Notes: generated from the sequence alone by a model not told the origin. A stretch of DNA of 64,000 nt from Dysidea avara (GCF_963678975.1 NC_089280.1:16156780-16220779); one strand, 5' to 3'. Shown: positions 1-14,086, counted from the first letter of the stretch. Made by a program: numbers and translations.

Positions 1-399
1 AAAATGGTGAGTGACTTACAGTACATTAATAGCTAATACAAGGGCAGCAAGAAAGGGCAATGCCCATCTCTGGGTATGGTACTAGAGAAATGGCCATGGT
101 ACTAACCTACAAGCAGCTGAAATTTAATGGTTGTATTTCTTGTGAAATTTCCAAGTCATGAACACCACAATAACTACTAGTTGTTAAAGCATAATATATA
201 CAAAATGTGGCAGTGTCCCTTCTTGCAGCTAGCATTCATTATGTTCATTGTCTTTAACTATTCACAAAGACAACCTGTGATTATATGGAAAATGTTTAGT
301 GTGATATCATTTGGACTTTGGTATCTTAAAATTAAGTGCCAGATATTTACCACTCCAAATGTACATACATATTAACAAGTTCCATGTACATTGACTCAC

Positions 400-940
400 C
401 TAAAGCTGACACTTTTCCTTCCAAGCCTTCAGCTCTAATGAAACCACGAAGCTTTGATATCTCATCCTTTAAGTCACGAATCAACTGCAAAGACAGTATA
501 GTGTTGTTATCAATACTATTATACACTACATACAACATCACCATTGATTGTACAATAGTTACCATCTATATAGACTATAGACATAGCAGTTATATAAACC
601 CCAAACCTGGAAACTGAGCAGTGAACACAGACCAGGAAAACAGCTTATTTGTAAACTTGCTAACAGTTACCAAAAGAGCACCCACTATATAAGGAAGCAC
701 TTCTAGCAATCAGAATTATGTGGCATATGTATATAGGAACAAGCTGAAGTTACCGTACAAATTGATCCCCAGACTGCTATACTGTTTGAATACCTTGGCA
801 TTAGGGTCCTCATTGACGATCGCCTTACACACAATCTGCTTAGCTCTATCAGCATATCTGTTGAAGTGACAACACAAAACAGAACACTTATATACATGAG
901 TGAGTGAGTGTGTGAGTGAGTGAGTGTGTGCGTGCATGCA

Positions 941-973
<33 letters not shown>

Positions 974-3900
974 TATGACATCACAGTTCCATTCTCCCTT
1001 ACCGTAATGTACTCATAGACTCCTCATAGTTAATATCAGCTGGACTGATGGCAGCCACCATTGCTGTCTTTGAATTACCTCCTGTAATGTGGTGAGGTAA
1101 CCCAAAATCACACAATCATTTACTGTACCTAAGTTTTCTCTTAAGATCCATGTGAGTGCAGAGTCTCTGTATGGTATGTAGTCCTTCTTCCCTCCTTTCT
1201 TGGCTTTTTTACTAGACTACAATCATCATAGAAGTTTACATATACACATTACCAGTATTACATGACGTACCTGATCTGCTAAACAATGTATGACTTTTCC
1301 TAGGGTAGCTAGTGACTTGTTGATATTAGCACCTTCCTATGAGATATCAATATGAAGAATATATGGTGTATCAAACAGACACTCAATGCATTGTAAGTAC
1401 TGCAAATATGAAGTGTGTGCATGCATGCAAGTGTAAGGGCGTGTGTGTGTACACATCATGTGCATCTATATACATACACCATATGTTTAACAGTTATTTG
1501 CCTTATTTACGGAGTTGTGATTGCTGGGTAAGAAATTTAATTTTGTAGATTAACAAAATTCAGTATGCTTCACCACAATAAAATTATAGCAAGTGAATTA
1601 TTAATACTGTCGGTAAGTTACTGTAACTGTCAAAAATAACATCTTGAAAAAGGGTTCTTATTGGTGAAGTGTCCTGTATTTCAGGGGACTAAATAATTGT
1701 GTGCATGCTTATTGGGAACACGATTCAGTCATTCAACTTTATAAGCTTGTGTCCTTTCTGAGAGTTACATACAGTGAAATCTTATCATACCACCTTGTAC
1801 ATGGTCAAACTTATGGTCTCAATAAAGAGGTGGCCTTATCACCTACACAATGTTTGAGCCCTATTAATGTGTCCTTTGGAGAGGTAGTGGTGGCCACTAA
1901 AATGAAGAATTATACAATACCTTAAGCCTGTCTCCAGTAGCTCCAGACGATTCCACTCTCTCACTACCAGCAAGATCAACCAGGCTCATCTTACTGACCT
2001 ATGGTGAATATAGACATCATTATAGGAGGGAAAAGATTAGTTCATACTTTTTCTGTAGAGAGACCAGTCATGGCGTCTAGCCTGTGATGATAAAATAAAC
2101 ATGATAAATCAAACATGAGGTTGTGAACTAGCTAGTTACCTCTTCTCAGTGAGGACGATGGTGAAGACAGCATGTGACCGGCTACTGACCTCGTTCATGT
2201 TTGTAGCCGCTACCGTCCTACAAACAAGAGGCACACATCACCACATACATACACAGTGACACACAGCATACATACTACATATACATGTACAACTAGTGTA
2301 CTTGATACAGTACCTGAGTTGTTCCAAGCAGTCAGGGTCAATAGTCTATGGTGGCACTTGTTGGCACTACTATCAATAGCCATTGTATTTATTGTCCAGT
2401 GTTAATTGTCTCAAGATTTCACTGGCTACAAAATTTATATGATACCAAAGCCCATCCCACCGAAGGCAACACAACTACAGCTCACCAAAATTTCAGCTAG
2501 CCACCCTATTTCATACAAACTGTAGGATCGGTCTTGGAAAGACAGAAAATCACCATGTAATTTGGGTCAGAAGAAATTGGTCAGAAGGCAGCATGCAAGT
2601 GGCCATTTATCAGCTAAGTTGTTTCGGTTGGTGTCAACAGTCATGGTTTCTTGTTAGTTGTTACCGCTGATAAATGGTGTCATAGTGCCATCCAAAGAAA
2701 AACATCCTGATGGATTTTTTTTGTTATAAAAGGTTAAACTTCTATTGTTAGACTACCAAGACACTGTTTCCATATGAGGTACAACACTAAAAATGGAATT
2801 TAAACCATAAACAAAAGGTAAGAAATGTAAATAGCATATATTATGTACATGTTGAGCTGATGAGCCCTCAAACACAATTTGGCTCATTTGTAGTAAGTAC
2901 TACTTAAACATTTCAAAATCTTTTGATTCAAATGTGTGACATAATTGTTATTTATAACCAATCAACACCATTGGGAAGCAATAAATGTATGCAGCCCCGA
3001 ACTTGTAATGGAGCCACACTGTGTGTTTGTTCTTGATACAGTACCACTATACTGTCACCACTAATCACATGGTTGGTTGAAATGTTATTTCTTTTTCCAC
3101 TTTTCTATTTAGCTGTTTTTTTAGGGCTCAGCTCAACGTGTAAATACTTATAGTTGAGTTTCCGGTTGCTTGCTCATGCTGGTCGCACCAAATTTATTAT
3201 GCAAACATAAGCAATTGCATAGTTGACTTCCTCAGTTCAGTAGTTTTGTGCACAATAAGGCTTGTATAACATGATTCGACAATTTGGTGATGGCTTGCAA
3301 GGAATTCAGCTGTTAATGGATTGACTTGACAAATTACCATACATCAATGATGACCATCAAATAACTCATCCATATACATGCTCACAGGACAGGCTTCACA
3401 GCCATGCATTATCACACATACTTTAAGCATGTGATCACCATATGGTTTACATTAGTGTAACCATGGCAACTGACTTTTAGGAAATAAATGTCTCAGAGAA
3501 TTCCACCTAATAGGGATCACAAAATTTCCCTTTCTTTTTTACGTACCTCCATGACAAACTTGGCAGTATTGGTTACATGTGTATAGGTATATAATTTATG
3601 TGCCTAACAAAATACCTCTGATGAGATACAATTTTTTACCGAACTGAAATTTCTGCTAACTCACTAACTGACTGATGCCTTCAGCTAAGTATAACTCGAC
3701 TATAGTATTAGCTACAGCCTTGATTTCTACACTGTTCAACATCAGTTAGGCCTGAAATGAGCTTATTCACTTACTACAATAAATCTTGTCAACCTTTGTG
3801 TCACCATTTCTTTTTCCACTACCACTTAGGTGTTGATTTGTGAGAAGTGCAGTAATGACTTCCGCTGAATTGTCCGTAATTTATTTTCATAGCGAAAGGA

Positions 3901-6900
3901 TTGATTTCAGAGTAGTCCTGGGCGATACTGAAAATAATGCTATTCGATATGTTGACAAGCTTATATTCATGATATGATTAAATATTGAGTATAATTAAAT
4001 TTGTCAAGCAGTGAGACTAGTAACATTACATAACACATTATTACATCATATTATATTATAGAACGTGAAATGGTGCCAGACAACAGCTGGAATTTGCCCA
4101 TAACCAAATTGCCTTTCCTTGTAGGTATATAGCAAGTGCAAGAAACACAACCACTAGCCAGATTTAACTAGGCGATATTGGCAAATATATTGTCTAGACG
4201 ATATTATTGTGGCTCTATAATTTACTTCGATACAATATATTGTGTAGTTCAGTATCACGTTATTGACAATATATTGAAATATTGCCCAGCTCTATTTCAG
4301 AGGCACTTCTTCATACCCCTCTTCATTTGTAACACTGTACAACAAGAGGAATATAACTGAAAATGAAGTGGGAATCATCTAGCAGTGATCATTCAGTCAT
4401 GGCTACTATTGACAGGCTGTATATTACTGAAGTAGGGATTAAATGTCCACTAGAATAGCTGCAGGATTTGGTGACCTCCCTTGATTTTTTATTTTTTTTT
4501 GCTTCTATGATCCCTACTCAAATGTAAAATTTTTAACCATAAACATCACATTCTGGGAAATTCAACTAATTGAACTGAATTATGAAGGGACTATGTGCTG
4601 TTGTTTCCATAACTATTACAGAAAAATAACTATCTTTAAACATTATACAAGATACAAAACTAAGAGATTTGTGAATATGGTGCGCAATGGAAAACGTTCC
4701 TCCACTGCACTACTATTACTAGCATATCATCATTGCTCACCTTGCTTTGTTGCCAACGTCCATTAGATTACTAATACCATCAAATGAGGTCACTGCTAGC
4801 TTGGCCAAGTTTTCCACATATGGACCAAGTACAGGGTGTTCTCTGTAAAAGAAAAGATTTAAGTAAATTGTGTGTGCATGTGCAACACACGGCTTGTTGT
4901 GATGCCACAATATAGCTTCATCATGATGTCATAGAATAATTATCATAATACACATTTATGTTCGAACAAGGCTAGACATTATCTTTTCATCCATGATTTT
5001 GATATTCTACAATAAAGTAGTGATTAACATTTAACAAAACATTTGTGATAGTTTTCTACAACAAAAAAATACATGTGCAAATTGCAATCCTTAATTAAAT
5101 TCCATAACTATATCATGATATAAGCATATAGCACTACTTCTAACAGTTTATATCATGTATCATGATTATCGTTATATCATATGGCCCACCCACCCTTCTT
5201 CAAGGGTCGATCCACTGCCCAACCTAAATTACAGTAAATACTTGGCTAAGTACATGAGTGGATATCTCACTAGAGGGCTAATGAAATTCTGAGGAGAAAG
5301 TGAGTGTTGTGTGTGTATACACATGGATATTCAAAAGTGTATGGGTTGATGCAAGTTGTGTGTGTATCACAAGTACACAACGTAACTACTAGATACACAC
5401 CTGACACGAAGATTTCCTTTAGACTTCGGGTCCAACAAATCTCTTACTCTTTCACAGTATATCTCCATGTAACTGACCTGAATGGTATAATCACAAAATA
5501 TGACTTGTATACATACATATGTTTAGCCTTATATATTTCACTATGGTCTAATGCACTATGGTCAGTTGTAATACAGGCAATGTGAAAAGAAAGCAATTAA
5601 GCCACTACAAGGCAAACAATAAAAGTATCCCTTACCTAATTGTTTCAGAAACTGATAAGCGCTCTAGCGAAATACATTTAGTGTGTGTGTATGTGTGAGT
5701 GTGTGTGTATGTGTGTGTGTGTGAGTTGCACAACATACTTAGGCCATACATATGTACATATATGGTACTTATGAGTACATCAAGTACACATACCTCTACA
5801 GACATGGTTAGTTCAGGATCTGAGTTAGATTCTATCTTCTGAAACAATTCTTCACAAAGCTACAAAAAAAAGCCAGTTATATAGTCATCATAGAGCAGAT
5901 ACATCACATAGAATACATTGGGTTCTCATGTGTAAAGGGATAGTTATAACACACTCACCTGTGGAATAATTCCCTCCTCACCAGGATCAAATGGTTTACC
6001 CATCATAGTGTAAGACTTGCCAGCTCCAGTTTGACCATAAGCAAATATACACATGTTGTACCTATATGGTATAACAATAACTCCATTCACCTCAAGTGGT
6101 GGTGCCCGTCAATAGCAGTAAACTTGTGTATAATAACAGTCCCCTTTCATACATGCATACTCAGACTGACACACAAACAGACAGACAAGCCAGGGTGATT
6201 TACCACAGAAGAAGGTTAGGTAGTCACTCTATGGTATATGTGTACATTATGACAATACAAGGTTCACAACAAGAGCCATTTAAATGTTACTGATCACTGT
6301 GGAACTAAATCATCTTGTCTAGCTAATCCAACACCTCTCTAAGCAACCAGAAATATAATTTATCTCATAAATGAAACAATGAGACTTGCCCAAGTGGCCT
6401 TCTTTAACTATTAACATATATACAGCCAAGCTAGAGTCCATAATATTTTGCCATACAAATAATAAGATCTCTTGATATAGCACCCATGTGTTCTTGTAAC
6501 AGATCACAAAGATTGGCTATAGTGTAATGACACTACATGGATTACACAAGTACTCTACCTATATAAAATTACAGACACAAAACCTGTTTGACAATTTGTA
6601 CTGAACTACATTAGGAACAAGAAAAACCCCCCACCAAATAATAACACAACACCTTCATGTATACACTGTGTACACACTCAGGAGACCCAATATGGTACAC
6701 TGTTTGCATATACATAAACTAGACAATTAAGCAATATAATCTATGCACAATAAAGTACACTTTTACTAACAAATAAAAGACAAAAATCAAAAGATAATTT
6801 TTTTTTCACTTTTAGAGTTAGCATCTAAATACTATATATATATATATACTCTGAATATATATAAAACGTGTAATTTACACTACTGCATACACACAGTACT

Positions 6901-7723
6901 ATATGGTACACTACTTACCCTTCAAACGCATGTGTCAACATGTCTTTGCCAACTTGTTCATATACCAACTTTTGTGAAGCAAAATTGGGATCATCGGGCT
7001 AAAACAATTTATAAAGAAAGCTATTATGGAGCACACGTATATTTCTTACCCCGGTATGACTCCAATAAGAATGGTCAAAGCTGAACGTCTTGGCTTCTTC
7101 TGATGGTGTCTTGGGATTGAGAACCCCTGAAATGATAATTACATAATGTTCATCTCTAGTAAGAAATTCCTCAATTAGATGATAAATACATTCACCACAA
7201 GTCTCAACAGTACAACTCTGACCAAAACAGACACGTGCAAATAAAGAATTACTTTGCGCTTGTAAATTTGATGAAGGACCACTGGACTTTGTATATAACT
7301 GGCAATGTCAAGTGTATGTATGTACTTAAGGTGGTGTGGTGTTTGTGTGTAAATCTGCTTATACAACTACATATAATTTTGCTGATTACATTGACATTAC
7401 AGCTACTCCCGAATATCACCTCGAGCTCGTGGGGTGACCGTGTCAACAGGTAGGCTTTTCAACGCCGCCCATCTTTTATGTCTCTAGGTTTTAGCAAGGG
7501 TACAGAGATCAGTGGCCTCCACCGTGTGTAATAACGTCAAATAGTAGCGAACAATAAATATGAGGTTTGAAAAGATTCGAGCCGGCCCACCAAACAGCAT
7601 TGCGCGAACAATCCACTCACCGGTTTTGTTCCCTTCCATGGTGACAACACATTTTGCGTTCCTGTTGATCTCCCTAGTGTTAAACGGCCTGACCCTGACC
7701 ACTACCTTGACTGAAGCAGACAT
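400..7723 (-). CDS. KIF1: Kinesin-3 family motor protein, KIF1-like (5' part, 15 exons)
   Basis: Plus-end microtubule motor for vesicle transport; the window holds the motor domain and the start of the neck (393 codons), and the gene continues past the left edge. Exons in coding order: 7621-7723, 7050-7126, 6919-6998, 5959-6061, 5794-5859, 5401-5477, 4741-4842, 2140-2217, 2048-2081, 1921-1998, 1271-1336, 1129-1216, 1003-1081, 794-857, 400-484. All junctions are GT-AG and phases agree throughout. Visible motifs: start [16 protein letters not shown]-loop GQTGAGKS (exon 4), switch I NEVSSRSH (exon 8), switch II DLAGSE (exon 10), and a lysine-rich K-loop [12 protein letters not shown] (exon 12), typical of KIF1 motors. 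Exon 15 begins the neck coiled coil. Which KIF1/KIF13/KIF16 paralogue it is cannot be settled without the FHA and tail regions; the K-loop and N-terminus favour KIF1. Confidence 0.93.
899..972. repeat. Microsatellite (GAGT/GTGT/GT/GA mixture) in a kinesin intron
   Basis: Compound simple repeat of GAGT, GTGT and pure GT runs ending in GA. It lies in the kinesin intron between exons 794-857 and 1003-1081. Similar GT/CA tracts lie at about 5681-5722, 8086-8106, 42650-42690 and 59495-59535. Confidence 0.9.
2218..4740. other. Long kinesin intron 7, no gene seen
   Basis: 2.5-kb intron between kinesin exons 7 and 8, in AT-rich sequence with no coding pattern. At 4430-4515 there is a fragment (agtagggattaaatgtccac and following) matching the head of the dispersed composite repeat described at 20529-21540, so at least one decayed transposon copy sits here. 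Confidence 0.6.
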
Positions 7724-7785
7724 GTTGAAATACCCTGTGTCACGGGAATAACCAAGGTGGGCGTTAGATAGAATAAATCGACTAA
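7724..7785. promoter_or_regulatory. Shared divergent promoter between KIF1-like and VPS52
   Basis: Only 62 bp separate the inferred start codons of the leftward kinesin gene (7723) and the rightward VPS52 gene (7786). The two 5' UTRs must therefore be very short or overlap, and promoter elements probably lie inside the transcribed regions. I see no TATA box. Promoter function is inferred from geometry alone. Confidence 0.6.
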
Positions 7786-10700
7786 ATGGAAGAAACTCGT
7801 TTGGCGTTCCAAACGGAATCAGACTATAATCCGGTAAGGTATTAACGCTGTATTAAGCTTGTATTGGTGAATAACTATGCTTTGCTTCTTGAATGCATTG
7901 CAACCAAAACTTGTGCTTGAAAATAATAGAACTATCATTATAACAGTATATGCCTTTTAGTTTGATGATGATGGGTTAGAAAACTTGGACATTGCACAAC
8001 TAGACATTACTTCACAAGAGGACTATATATTAGATGAAGCAGCAGGTAGTATTCACTGTACTTGTGTATGCAAGGCATGCACATGTGCACCCAACACACA
8101 CACACACACTACACATATATCGGCAGTATTTGCCATTGTATTCTACATGTACAATTAATACACATGCATACCATTTTATATGATGTACAGTTTTGTGACT
8201 GTATCAGGTATCCTATTCACAGTGTTGAGGGGCTGATAATTGAGATGTCTGTTACTGTGTCATAGTTATGCTTGTAGTGTATACATATGCATGATCAACA
8301 ATAACTTGGTTAGACATGTCTGGAAAAAATGTCAACCAAGTGTGTTAGCCTTTATGGTTGAGTTCTTTACAATGCCAAATATCATATATACTGTACAATA
8401 AAACCCTTCTTCTTCTGTGTGTATTATATGTGTGGGATAGACAAGAAACCTTGATACATTGTTGGTTTATGATAAGGATTCATAATCTGTGGTGCTATGC
8501 TCCACCCTGTCCATGAATCATTAATGGCTGCATGTGAAGACACTTTTGCCTAAAAGTAGAGAGATGATATTTGTGTTGGAATAATCTAGACATAGGGCAC
8601 TCAAACCTGCATAATTCCTGAAGCACACCTTAAGTACATAAATGACTTGGCCTCATACATACAGTAATTAATTATCTAGATATAATATTCTTTTTGGCTG
8701 ACCATGTGTCCTAAGTCTGTGTTGTTTGCTATATGACACAGGCCACATTCAGGAGAACTTAGAAGATGAACTGGTACAGGAAGCTCTGAGAAAGGTATGT
8801 GCTTTATATCCTCAACTGTTTATTGAGTGTGTCTGTGACTTGACAGGGTTGGGACTTGAGAAAATATTCTCAACAAATTCAGAAGGACTTGATGAAGGTG
8901 GAAACACACTCCATTGAAGACTGTATCCAATGAGGCACCACATGTGATTTTTGCAATAAAATGATTATGTAAATGGCTTAATGGTTTTTGCATAGGATAC
9001 TCTCCGACAGGAAAAACAAGATAGACAAAGAGCTAAGCATTAAATTCACATTGTGTGCTAATAAGAGCCAACGAGTGTTGGAAGAATAGTTTTGTAATCC
9101 TGTCATCTCAAAATCTCAATGGTCCTCCTTAACACATGTTAGATATTGGCCAGAGCACTGAGATTGCTCGCCTCCATTACCAGATCAAAGCATGTGACAC
9201 AATTCTTGAGGTGAGTGTTTAGTAACTTGGTGGTTATATTGTGTAAATACAGCAGTAGTGTTTGGAAATACAAAATTAACTATTGGTGTATGTATATAAT
9301 GTTTTATGTAATATTTTGCTTACGCAGCGGATGGAAGGAATGCTAAGCAAATTTCAGGTTTGTGTACTAGTATAGTACTGTAGTTAATACAGTTGTGTTT
9401 AGACAATAGCATGTCACTAGTGTGTACGTATTAATCGTATACTTCACTACAGATGGACTTGGGTAACATCAGCTCAGAGATTCAAACACTACAGGAGCAG
9501 TCAGTATCCCTGAACTCTAAACTAAAGAATAGACAGGTATACTCTTCTTAGACTCTCTTCTTTAATCCATCACATGTACCATTAGGACATTCTGGATGAC
9601 CTCAGCCAATATGTGGATGATATTAACCTCACTGATCATCTAATAACGTCAGTGGACCAGAGATAGTTTGTGTGCCATACTTGTGTAGTGTGTAGCTATT
9701 TGTGTAAGTGAGATATCCCAGCCTCAATTAGCATGGTAATTCTTTCAACATGAACCCAAAATGAGTTGTTATTATAGGACTGTGTGTGTGTGTGTTGTAC
9801 ATGAATGAGCTTCAGTTTCAATAGTGACTGTTCACTAAAATTTGTTTACAAGTTTATTTAATGTGACTGTAGCATGTTTCCTTGGTTCAGTGGCTTTTCT
9901 ATGTCAGGGGGATGCATAGTACCATATAAAGTAGTAAGAGAGAGTGTCAAACTGGAGTACATTCCAGCGAACACACTGGGTAAGGTAGAACATTGACACC
10001 TTGGTTTGTTCTATACTGTGCAAAGGTTTCCCATACTCAGACACCTATCAGCGGTTCTCGATCACCAGTAAAAGTGTCAATTTGATCTAAAGTCTACTTT
10101 ACCCAACGTGTTTGTACAGGCTATATAGGCAGTTTGATGCTACTTTGTATTATAAACTCTTAAATTGGTAGTACCTTTATGGTAAATATATTACAGACAT
10201 ATACTGGAGACTCCAGCTAGTGAGAAGGAATTTCAAGAGAACTTACATGAGCTAGATCATAAGTTGAACTTTATTAAAGAACAAGAATTCCGTGAGATAG
10301 CAGCTGTGGTGGATGTCCAGAAAGACATCATCAAGCTCAAAATGAAGGTGAATCACTGATGCACGTTTGTCCTGTTTCTCATACATACGTTACTACACTG
10401 TAGTTGTTTCAGTATTTTAGCTAACATGTGCATCTCATATCTCCTTAGGCTATCAGTAAGACTAGGGAGTTTCTACTGAGCAAGATTTACCAGTTTAGGA
10501 AGCCAATGGCCAACTATCAGATGGCCCAGAATCAGTTACTCAATTATAGGTTAGAAAATTTGACAATGGGACAAATTGTTAATATTCCATTTGTAGGTAC
10601 TTTAATGAATTCCTAATGGCCCACAGCAGGCCAACGGCTCTTGAAATGCAAACAGAATATGTTGATACTATGAGTAAAATATATTACTCCTACTTTAAAG

Positions 10701-13070
10701 ATTATTATTCCAAGCTAATGAAACTACAGGTACATGAAATCAGGAGCGTATTTGCACTAGCTTTGCAGTGCTTTGAACTCCATGGAAATTAATTTTAAAT
10801 TCTATTTAACCATGTCAATTATTTCCACAGTATGATGATAGTGCTGATAAGGATGATCTTATGGGAATTGAAGACACTGCTAGAAGAAGTATAGGAATGA
10901 AAATAAAATGCCTGGTCTTATCCCCTTGCTGTGCTGTAGGTTTTTTCTCTAGTAAAGTGAGCTTGAGGAATCGCTCCACAACCTTCACGTTGGGTAGCAG
11001 AGACACTGTGATCACCACTGGCTTGGAGTCTCCCATTATTGTCATACCACATGCACAGAAAAATGAAAAGAAGGTAAAAAGCTATAATCTCATTGAGTAT
11101 TTGAAATATTTATGATTTTATTTCTACAGTATTCTTATGAGCAATTATTTCGGAGTGTCCACTATGCACTGATGGACAATGCTTGTCGGGAGTACTTGTT
11201 CATAGCTGATTTCTTTTCACTGACAAGTGCAGCAGCTCAAGAAATGTTTGACTCCATTTTCACCAAGACCCAAGCCTTCTTGCTGGTTAGTAGACTTTTT
11301 TTAATTTTTAGTTACATTTTTGTCTCTTTGTCACATAGAAACACACTGAGTCTTATATGGAGAGCTGTTTTGATACTATTGGAATATTTTTGTGTATTCA
11401 TATCAACTTCAGATATCAAGCTATCATGCAGCGACGAAATCTCACTTGTTTAGAAATGTCAGTCGATTGTATATAGTACATACATATATGAGTGTGTAAG
11501 TACAGGTACATGAAGGTTGCTTCTATATGTACTGTGTGCATACCTCATCTGTTTTTGTCATGGTATCACTCTGATTATTGTTTGGTAGATTTTCTGATCA
11601 CCTGCTGGCAGTAATGTGGCCCAGGTTCCACCATGTAGTTGAGCTGAATATTAAAAGTGTCAGAGATTGTAACACTCAGAAACTGGGTACTATTGATACC
11701 AGACCACATTATGTGAGCATCATGTGTAAATGTTGTTGGAATGCTAGATAGTAGTTCTAGAGATTACGGTTTTATAATGCCTAGCTTCTTTATAGTGCAC
11801 GTGTTAAGTGTCTATGCACTTTGTATGGTTCAATAGCACAAGGCCACCACCTAGAATATTCTTTGGTAACTACAATTAGGCCACCACGTTTTGGGGAATT
11901 GATTGCCATTAATTGTACACATTGGATTATCTACCTGTAATTTATGTGAAGTGCAGTAATATAAACTGTACATTATATACAGATCACAAGACGATATGCC
12001 GAGTTTTCTGCTGCACTGGTCTCCATAAACTCAAGTCAGCAAGATGAAAAGGTTTAGTATGTGTAACATGTGTTGGCAGTACGTATATGTGTAGTCGAAA
12101 CTTCAGCCACACATTAACTTGTATAGTGTTCATGGCATTAGCTCCCGGTTACATATATTTTCATATCAGGTCACAACATGCCTGGCAGCCCTACAAGCTG
12201 AAGTTGAGAGCTTCATTCTGAGAATGGCGGCTGAGTTCCAGCAGAGGAAAGAACAGTTAATATTCCTCATCAACAACTATGATATGTTATTGAGTGTACT
12301 AGCAGTGAGTGAAAACTGACAATAAGTGATAATCTTTTAGATGATTGTGTGTTAGGAACACACATCAGAGGGATCTAAAGAAGTAGTATCATTTCAAGGC
12401 CTACTTAATGCCCGCACTCAAGAATACATTGAAGAGGTCAGTACAAATTGTACACAGTGTGTGTATTTGTCAATCTACTGTGTAGGTTTTGGCTCCATTC
12501 TTTGGTGGAATGATTAGTTTTGTCAAAGACAATGAGGGATATTTGGAGAGGGGTGAAACGAGAAAAATAAATGTCAATGAAAGTAAGATTTGTGTTAGGT
12601 TCTGTTGTGTGTTACATGAAGTCATGTGTTTAGAACACATCCATCAAATAGTAAAAGGATTTTCTAGTGATTGGAAGAAAGCACTTGATCTCATTAATCA
12701 GGACATTATGCGTACATTCACCAATTTCAAAAATGGCACAGCTATTCTACAGGTAATTTCACCATTATGTATGTTACCATACCAGTATGTAGAACTACTG
12801 CAAAATATGGTGTAGTGAAATCTCACTCACTCTAATAGAACACACATCTATCTGCATGTTAAAAATCACTTATATGCTACGTAAATATCACATTTCAACA
12901 CAACTGTTATTACTGTTCTGTAGGGAGCTCTGATGCAGTTAATACAATACTATCATCGATTCACTAAACTCTTGTCACAATCACCTTTCAAGGAACTAGG
13001 TGTTAAAGGAGACCTGATTAACATCCATCATGTCATGGTTGAAGTGAAGAAATATCGTGCAAACTTCTAG
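7786..13070 (+). CDS. VPS52: VPS52, GARP/EARP tethering complex subunit (complete, 22 exons)
   Basis: Subunit of the GARP and EARP complexes, which tether endosome-derived vesicles at the trans-Golgi network and recycling endosomes. Exons: 7786-7833, 7961-8045, 8742-8794, 8847-8922, 9143-9210, 9328-9357, 9453-9536, 9586-9647, 10197-10347, 10449-10549, 10597-10729, 10831-10888, 10940-11073, 11130-11285, 11339-11457, 11589-11712, 11983-12051, 12170-12304, 12356-12436, 12486-12582, 12634-12752, 12924-13070. These sum to 2130 nt, 709 residues, close to the roughly 720 of the human protein, with consistent phases. Recognisable family blocks: [76 protein letters not shown], and the end [14 protein letters not shown]. 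The N-terminal third (exons 3-9) is coiled-coil, as expected for complex assembly. No domain is missing or broken. Intron 12 is only 51 nt. Confidence 0.96.
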
Positions 13071-13105
13071 TTTTTGTACCAATATTATTACTGTATGTTT
13101 ATTAT

Positions 13106-13111
13106 ATTAAA
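13106..13111 (+). terminator. Probable VPS52 polyadenylation signal (ATTAAA)
   Basis: ATTAAA, the commonest variant of the AATAAA hexamer, lies 36 nt after the VPS52 stop codon. No better hexamer is seen nearer. The assignment rests on position and sequence only. Confidence 0.45.
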
Positions 13112-13844
13112 AGATCGAGACACTTGAAACTACATGGTCTTGGTACGTTGGGGAAACTTGAATCAAATGTGAGGTTTACAGGGGAAACAGCCAATGTTGT
13201 TACATGTAAGAATTTGTAGTATGATTAAGGTATAATCTTCAACATTGTACCAAGAGTTCATATATTATGGACTCTTGATTGTACATAGCAGATAAAACAT
13301 ACTTCATCAATTTCATACTCTGGGAATAGTGTTTGGTACCTGGGACAAGTTGCTGTCACTAGACTGACAATACTACTATTCCATGACAATAGTCAATACC
13401 ACTTGCTTTTTCATCTTATCAACTGTGTACATGTATACTTAGAAGTTACCTACATACAAAGATAATCGCTACTTTGTTCTATGTGTGAAATTTGTATGTA
13501 CAGTGAGATAAAGCAGATGATATATTGTGGATCAAATCACAAGTCTTCAGTGTGGAGAACATAGACAGTATAGTACTAGAATAAACTGGTTTTGGATCTT
13601 CACTGTACAGGATGTTAGTGTAACAAATGCCCACTCACATGGAAATCAGGATCAAACTCTGCTAGCAATAAGGTAGAGTCCAGAGGGCATGTCAATTCTC
13701 ACAAAGCAAATGATGAAACTAGAGAATTGAATACAACAATACCTGGGCAATAGAACGTTGTTAGTATGGACATTGCAATTATTACTTGAGTGTGCTTCGG
13801 GAGTTTGGAAGTTGTGTAGGACTGCATACACTTGCACCAGCTCA

Positions 13845-14054
13845 TACATTGATTCTTTGTATAAAGTTGGTGTTTGGCTTTAAGGTATGAGCAGATAGCT
13901 GCTTCTGAACATCTGAAAGGATGGAGTAGTCAGTGTCTTGGAATTGTATAACATTTCCAAGATACAGCTGCATACCTAGTCCCTGCAGCCGAGGGTCAGA
14001 GAAAGCACTGTTCTCCAATCTTTTTCTCAGCTCGTTCCCTCTCTCAAAACCCCT
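13845..14054 (-). CDS. Unidentified open stretch, possible lone exon
   Basis: On the minus strand 70 codons are open between stops, with balanced, protein-like composition (contains NELRKRLENSAFSDPRLQ and later DYSILSDVQKQLSAHTL). This differs from the low-complexity translations around it. The next 5' sequence on this strand is the TIR element at 14087-14463, so any gene would be interrupted or have an intron there. A separate open stretch reading MYELVQVYAVLHNF follows at 13652-13849 in another frame. I do not recognise the family. It could be an exon, a gene relic or a transposase fragment. Confidence 0.25.
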
Positions 14055-14086
14055 TCACACACCACCACTGATCATACAGCCTGTAA

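Noticed and set aside
703-984. His/Thr-rich open frame of about 93 codons on the minus strand
   Set aside because: It is a translation of the GT/GAGT microsatellite and kinesin exon 14 in a wrong frame.
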